In this document: positions 61,253 through 64,000 of the stretch, in pieces
How positions within the stretch are numbered: position 1 is the first letter of the stretch
Layout: each line of letters begins with the position of its first letter
Source: Sphagnum magellanicum
Lineage: Eukaryota > Streptophyta > Sphagnopsida > Sphagnales > Sphagnaceae
DNA length: 64,000 nucleotides
Direction: 5' to 3'
Assembly: GCA_021904315.1 (NCBI GenBank)
Contig: CM038916.1
Coordinates: forward strand, 7,529,065-7,593,064
Position numbers and translations under genes: made by a program
The notes under the pieces: model-generated
Seen by the model: only the letters and a program-made list of their open reading frames with translations
Told to the model about the DNA's origin: nothing
Databases searched by the model: none

Positions 61253-64000
61253 ACATAAGGCTCTTGTGCTAAATCATTTAAATCAAAGTGATAATCAAGA
61301 ATTTAAATTTTGTTTTTGAGGGAAGATTTGAATTTTTTTTCTTCCATGAGGAGTTTTTTGGAATATTGTAAAAAGGAAAGTAGAATGTAGAGAAGGAATT
61401 GAAGTTCTCATTCAACTCTTTGAGAAAAGCAAATTTCAATGCTTCCTAGGACATGTACAAATATATCAAATTAAGAAATGAAGGTTGGGAATAGAAATTG
61501 CAACTTTGAAAGCAACTAGATGTACATAAATTGATAAACGTTTGTAATCATCACATATGTAACACTACATGTTACAAAATATCAATGATGTTTCGACAAG
61601 GCTTTTGAAACTTGTTGAGAAAACATAGTTTAATAAAGATACCATTTAGGTGCAAGTACATAAATAGACGCCAATGAGATTACTTTACAAAAGGATTGTG
61701 AGTCATTTTTAGTCCTTTTTCACTTTTCATATGAAAGAATTTTTGAATGAAATCTTTTGCAACTTGTTATTAAAAATACATATAGTTGCCCCAATAGATC
61801 ACATCTTTTGTGTTAATCATTGTTGAATAAATATGAATCTTTCAAAGTGTGTAAATTCTGCCACATTCCGCATTTCATTTTGAAAATTTATCATAATTTT
61901 GAATCATACGAAAATATGCTAACTGCTTTAGGTTTTTTTCTTTTATATCATAAATTAAAACTTTTTTTTGTATGTCATGCATATTTCAGCCCATTTACAT
62001 GTGGTAAAGGACTCTTGAAAATTTGAAAAATACTTTGAATTTTTTTTAAACATAATTTTGTATCTTTTAAATTGTGAATGTTTTTTGAACTTGGGTAGTA
62101 GGTTACTATCATCTAAATTTTTTTACCATTAAAATTATGTTATTACAATAGTCCTTTACCTAGTCCTTTGTAAAATTAACCACATATGATGCAAGACCTA
62201 TTCAAGTTCAAGTGTCCTCTTTAAAAACCAAAACCCAAAATTTAATTTAATGAATTTTTAATTTGAATTCCTAAACTTTCATATTAGTCATTTAGCACAA
62301 TTTGAAATGATTAACGTGATTTTAAAATGTCAAAAAAAAAACACAATTTTCACCATTTTCAACATGGTTTTTGGCTCCTATCTCTATACTATCACCCATT
62401 TTGCTTCACATAATTAAAAGAATTACTATGGCATGTAGATGCGATCATGATTTAAAATTAATTGTTGCATCTAGTAAAGATGGAAAAAATTAATATATTA
62501 TATAACAAAAACAACCATATACACATTGGATATGTCTTCATTATTACATATTCCAATTTTAAAGTCAAATAACTTATGATATAATTATTTCCAAATATTC
62601 CATTTATAAAACCAACAATTTTTTATTTTTTATTTCAACACAATTGGATCAAAATAAGAAATATTTGTAACATGCGTGATTAATTACCTTTTTAGATACC
62701 CTAAGCACTTCACATCTTATTGATATGGTTACATCCCTTGGTGTAGTTTATCTTTTGGGATGATTGAACAATAAAATTTGTCAACATTGATTATGATAGA
62801 AGATCAAAATCAACAAATTAGTGGATTTGAAACATTCAATGTGCATGCAAAAAAAAACAATGAAAAAATTGTCTTGCATAATTTTAATGGATTACCAATT
62901 TCCTTCTCAAGAATTTGACAAGTTTTCACCTTATGAATTATCTAGAAAACTTTGCAAAAGATTTAACCCACTTTTTAGTAAATTGTTAATGGGCCATACA
63001 CAATTTAAAACATATATAGTGTCTTTATGTATATAAAACACCTAAAGTACATATCTTACAAAGATTTTAAATAACATTTGCAAAAAATGATTTAGAAGTT
63101 TGTTGCAAAATAATATGCATATTATTCACACCTCAGAGATCATACAATGATTTATAACCTAATGAACAAATTAGATGGGAAGCCACATACTTCACAAAAC
63201 TTCTTGACATTAAACTTTTCAACAAAAATATAATTCCAATGACAAGAATTTTCAAGGAATTGGTATATGGGAGATTTTTCATAATCTTTCATGTGGTTGT
63301 CCCTAGACAATTCTAGAGATGATTTCAATAGAAATTTAATTATCAAATCAGACTTTTTTTCAAAAAAAATTATATTGCATTCCCCCATATGGCTCCAAGG
63401 ATAGAGAGAGGCAAAAGATGACCAATGGAAGTGCACAAGTTGTTTTTAGCTCAACAAATGGAAGGGGGCAAAAGCTTGTGACAACAACCACTTTGTCACT
63501 ATTTTTTTCTCCTTTTTTCTATTTGTCATCATAATTAGATTGTTGATGTATGTTGTGCATAGAGTTTTCATTGAACTGGAAATGTGAAGTGCACACATGC
63601 ATATGGAATGTTTCATCAACCTCACTAACCTTTTTTTATAAAGGTACATCCTCTTCAACCAATATGATTTTTTTTCATTTATTCCATATGTGTTGGGTAA
63701 CTCACAAAACTTCATGACATTACATTTTTTGACAAAAACATAATTAATAATGTAAACGTGTTGCATGAATGTAAAGAAATGAGAAGTGTTAGACTATTGT
63801 ACTAAGGACTATAATCTTTGATGTCAATGATGTAGATGATTGGTCACACAAATTTACAAAATAAAAAGGTTATACATGTGTATGATGAAGATTACAAATA
63901 ACACTTTAGAAATATTGATGACATATGTAGTAATCACAATACAAATCATGCAAATGAAAACATTACAAATAAAAAATTATAACTTGAATATCAAATGTGT
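61253..64000. other. AT-rich intergenic DNA, no gene seen
   Basis: No frame with protein features, RNA gene or clear repeat is visible. The first three bases, ACA, are the right copy of the CACTA target duplication. Confidence 0.6.

Noticed and set aside
1-64000. CRISPR arrays, operons, ribosome binding sites, riboswitches and complete tRNA or rRNA genes
   Set aside because: None was seen. The window is eukaryotic nuclear DNA; the short tandem repeats lack CRISPR spacing and no tRNA cloverleaf was recognised by eye.

Overview
The window is nuclear DNA of a land plant. The evidence is spliceosomal introns with canonical GT/AG borders, an eight-cysteine lipid-transfer protein, a nucleus-encoded mitochondrial ribosomal protein L1, a plant NUMOD3-type organellar protein, and plant-type CACTA and PIF/Harbinger DNA transposons. 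Most of the sequence is AT-rich, decayed and gene-poor, with CpG-rich islands only at gene starts. That suits a large, repeat-rich genome (gymnosperm-like is my guess), but the sequence alone does not fix the lineage.

Layout. 1-11.6 kb: AT-rich decayed DNA with a duplicated ~300-bp repeat and a cluster of short GCCACATGGC-type repeats. 11.6-13.3 kb: a tandem array of ~105-bp units, each with an AAACCCTA telo-box, running into a CpG-rich segment. 13.4-16 kb: a strong G-quadruplex tract, a hairpin and a 198-bp tandem repeat. 18.2-18.6 kb: a lipid-transfer-like gene (minus) with its TATA box. 20-27 kb: a long inverted repeat, a near-perfect 45-bp hairpin and tandem repeats, no gene. 29.4-31.1 kb: an unrecognised four-exon gene model (plus) with an apparent 8-nt microexon; the opposite strand carries an ankyrin-like reading. 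34.0-38.4 kb: complete ten-exon mitochondrial ribosomal protein L1 gene (minus). 41.2-43.7 kb: a decayed PIF/Harbinger transposon with a DDE transposase (plus) facing a Myb/trihelix-like protein (minus). 45.0-49.6 kb: NUMOD3-domain protein gene (plus). 52,554-61,252: a complete-ended CACTA element. 61.3-64 kb: AT-rich, no gene.

The CACTA element is the most interesting object. It starts CACTACAAC, ends GTAGTAGTG and is flanked by ACA on both sides (3-bp target-site duplication). It carries a TNPA-like gene (minus) and, on the plus strand, a TNP2-type transposase (TNP2, DUF4218 and DUF4216-like regions). Between them lies an intact two-exon reading frame of 343 codons with an N-terminal Cys/His cluster and a SET-type (protein lysine methyltransferase) domain. 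The two transposition genes are broken by stops and small deletions, but the SET frame is open. A TTGCGA/TCGCAA motif crowds both ends, an intron of the TNPA-like gene and the divergent internal promoter, which suggests one DNA-binding protein acts on the ends and on its own promoter. Nonsense codons in the element fit C-to-T change at CG and CHG sites, the contexts plants methylate.
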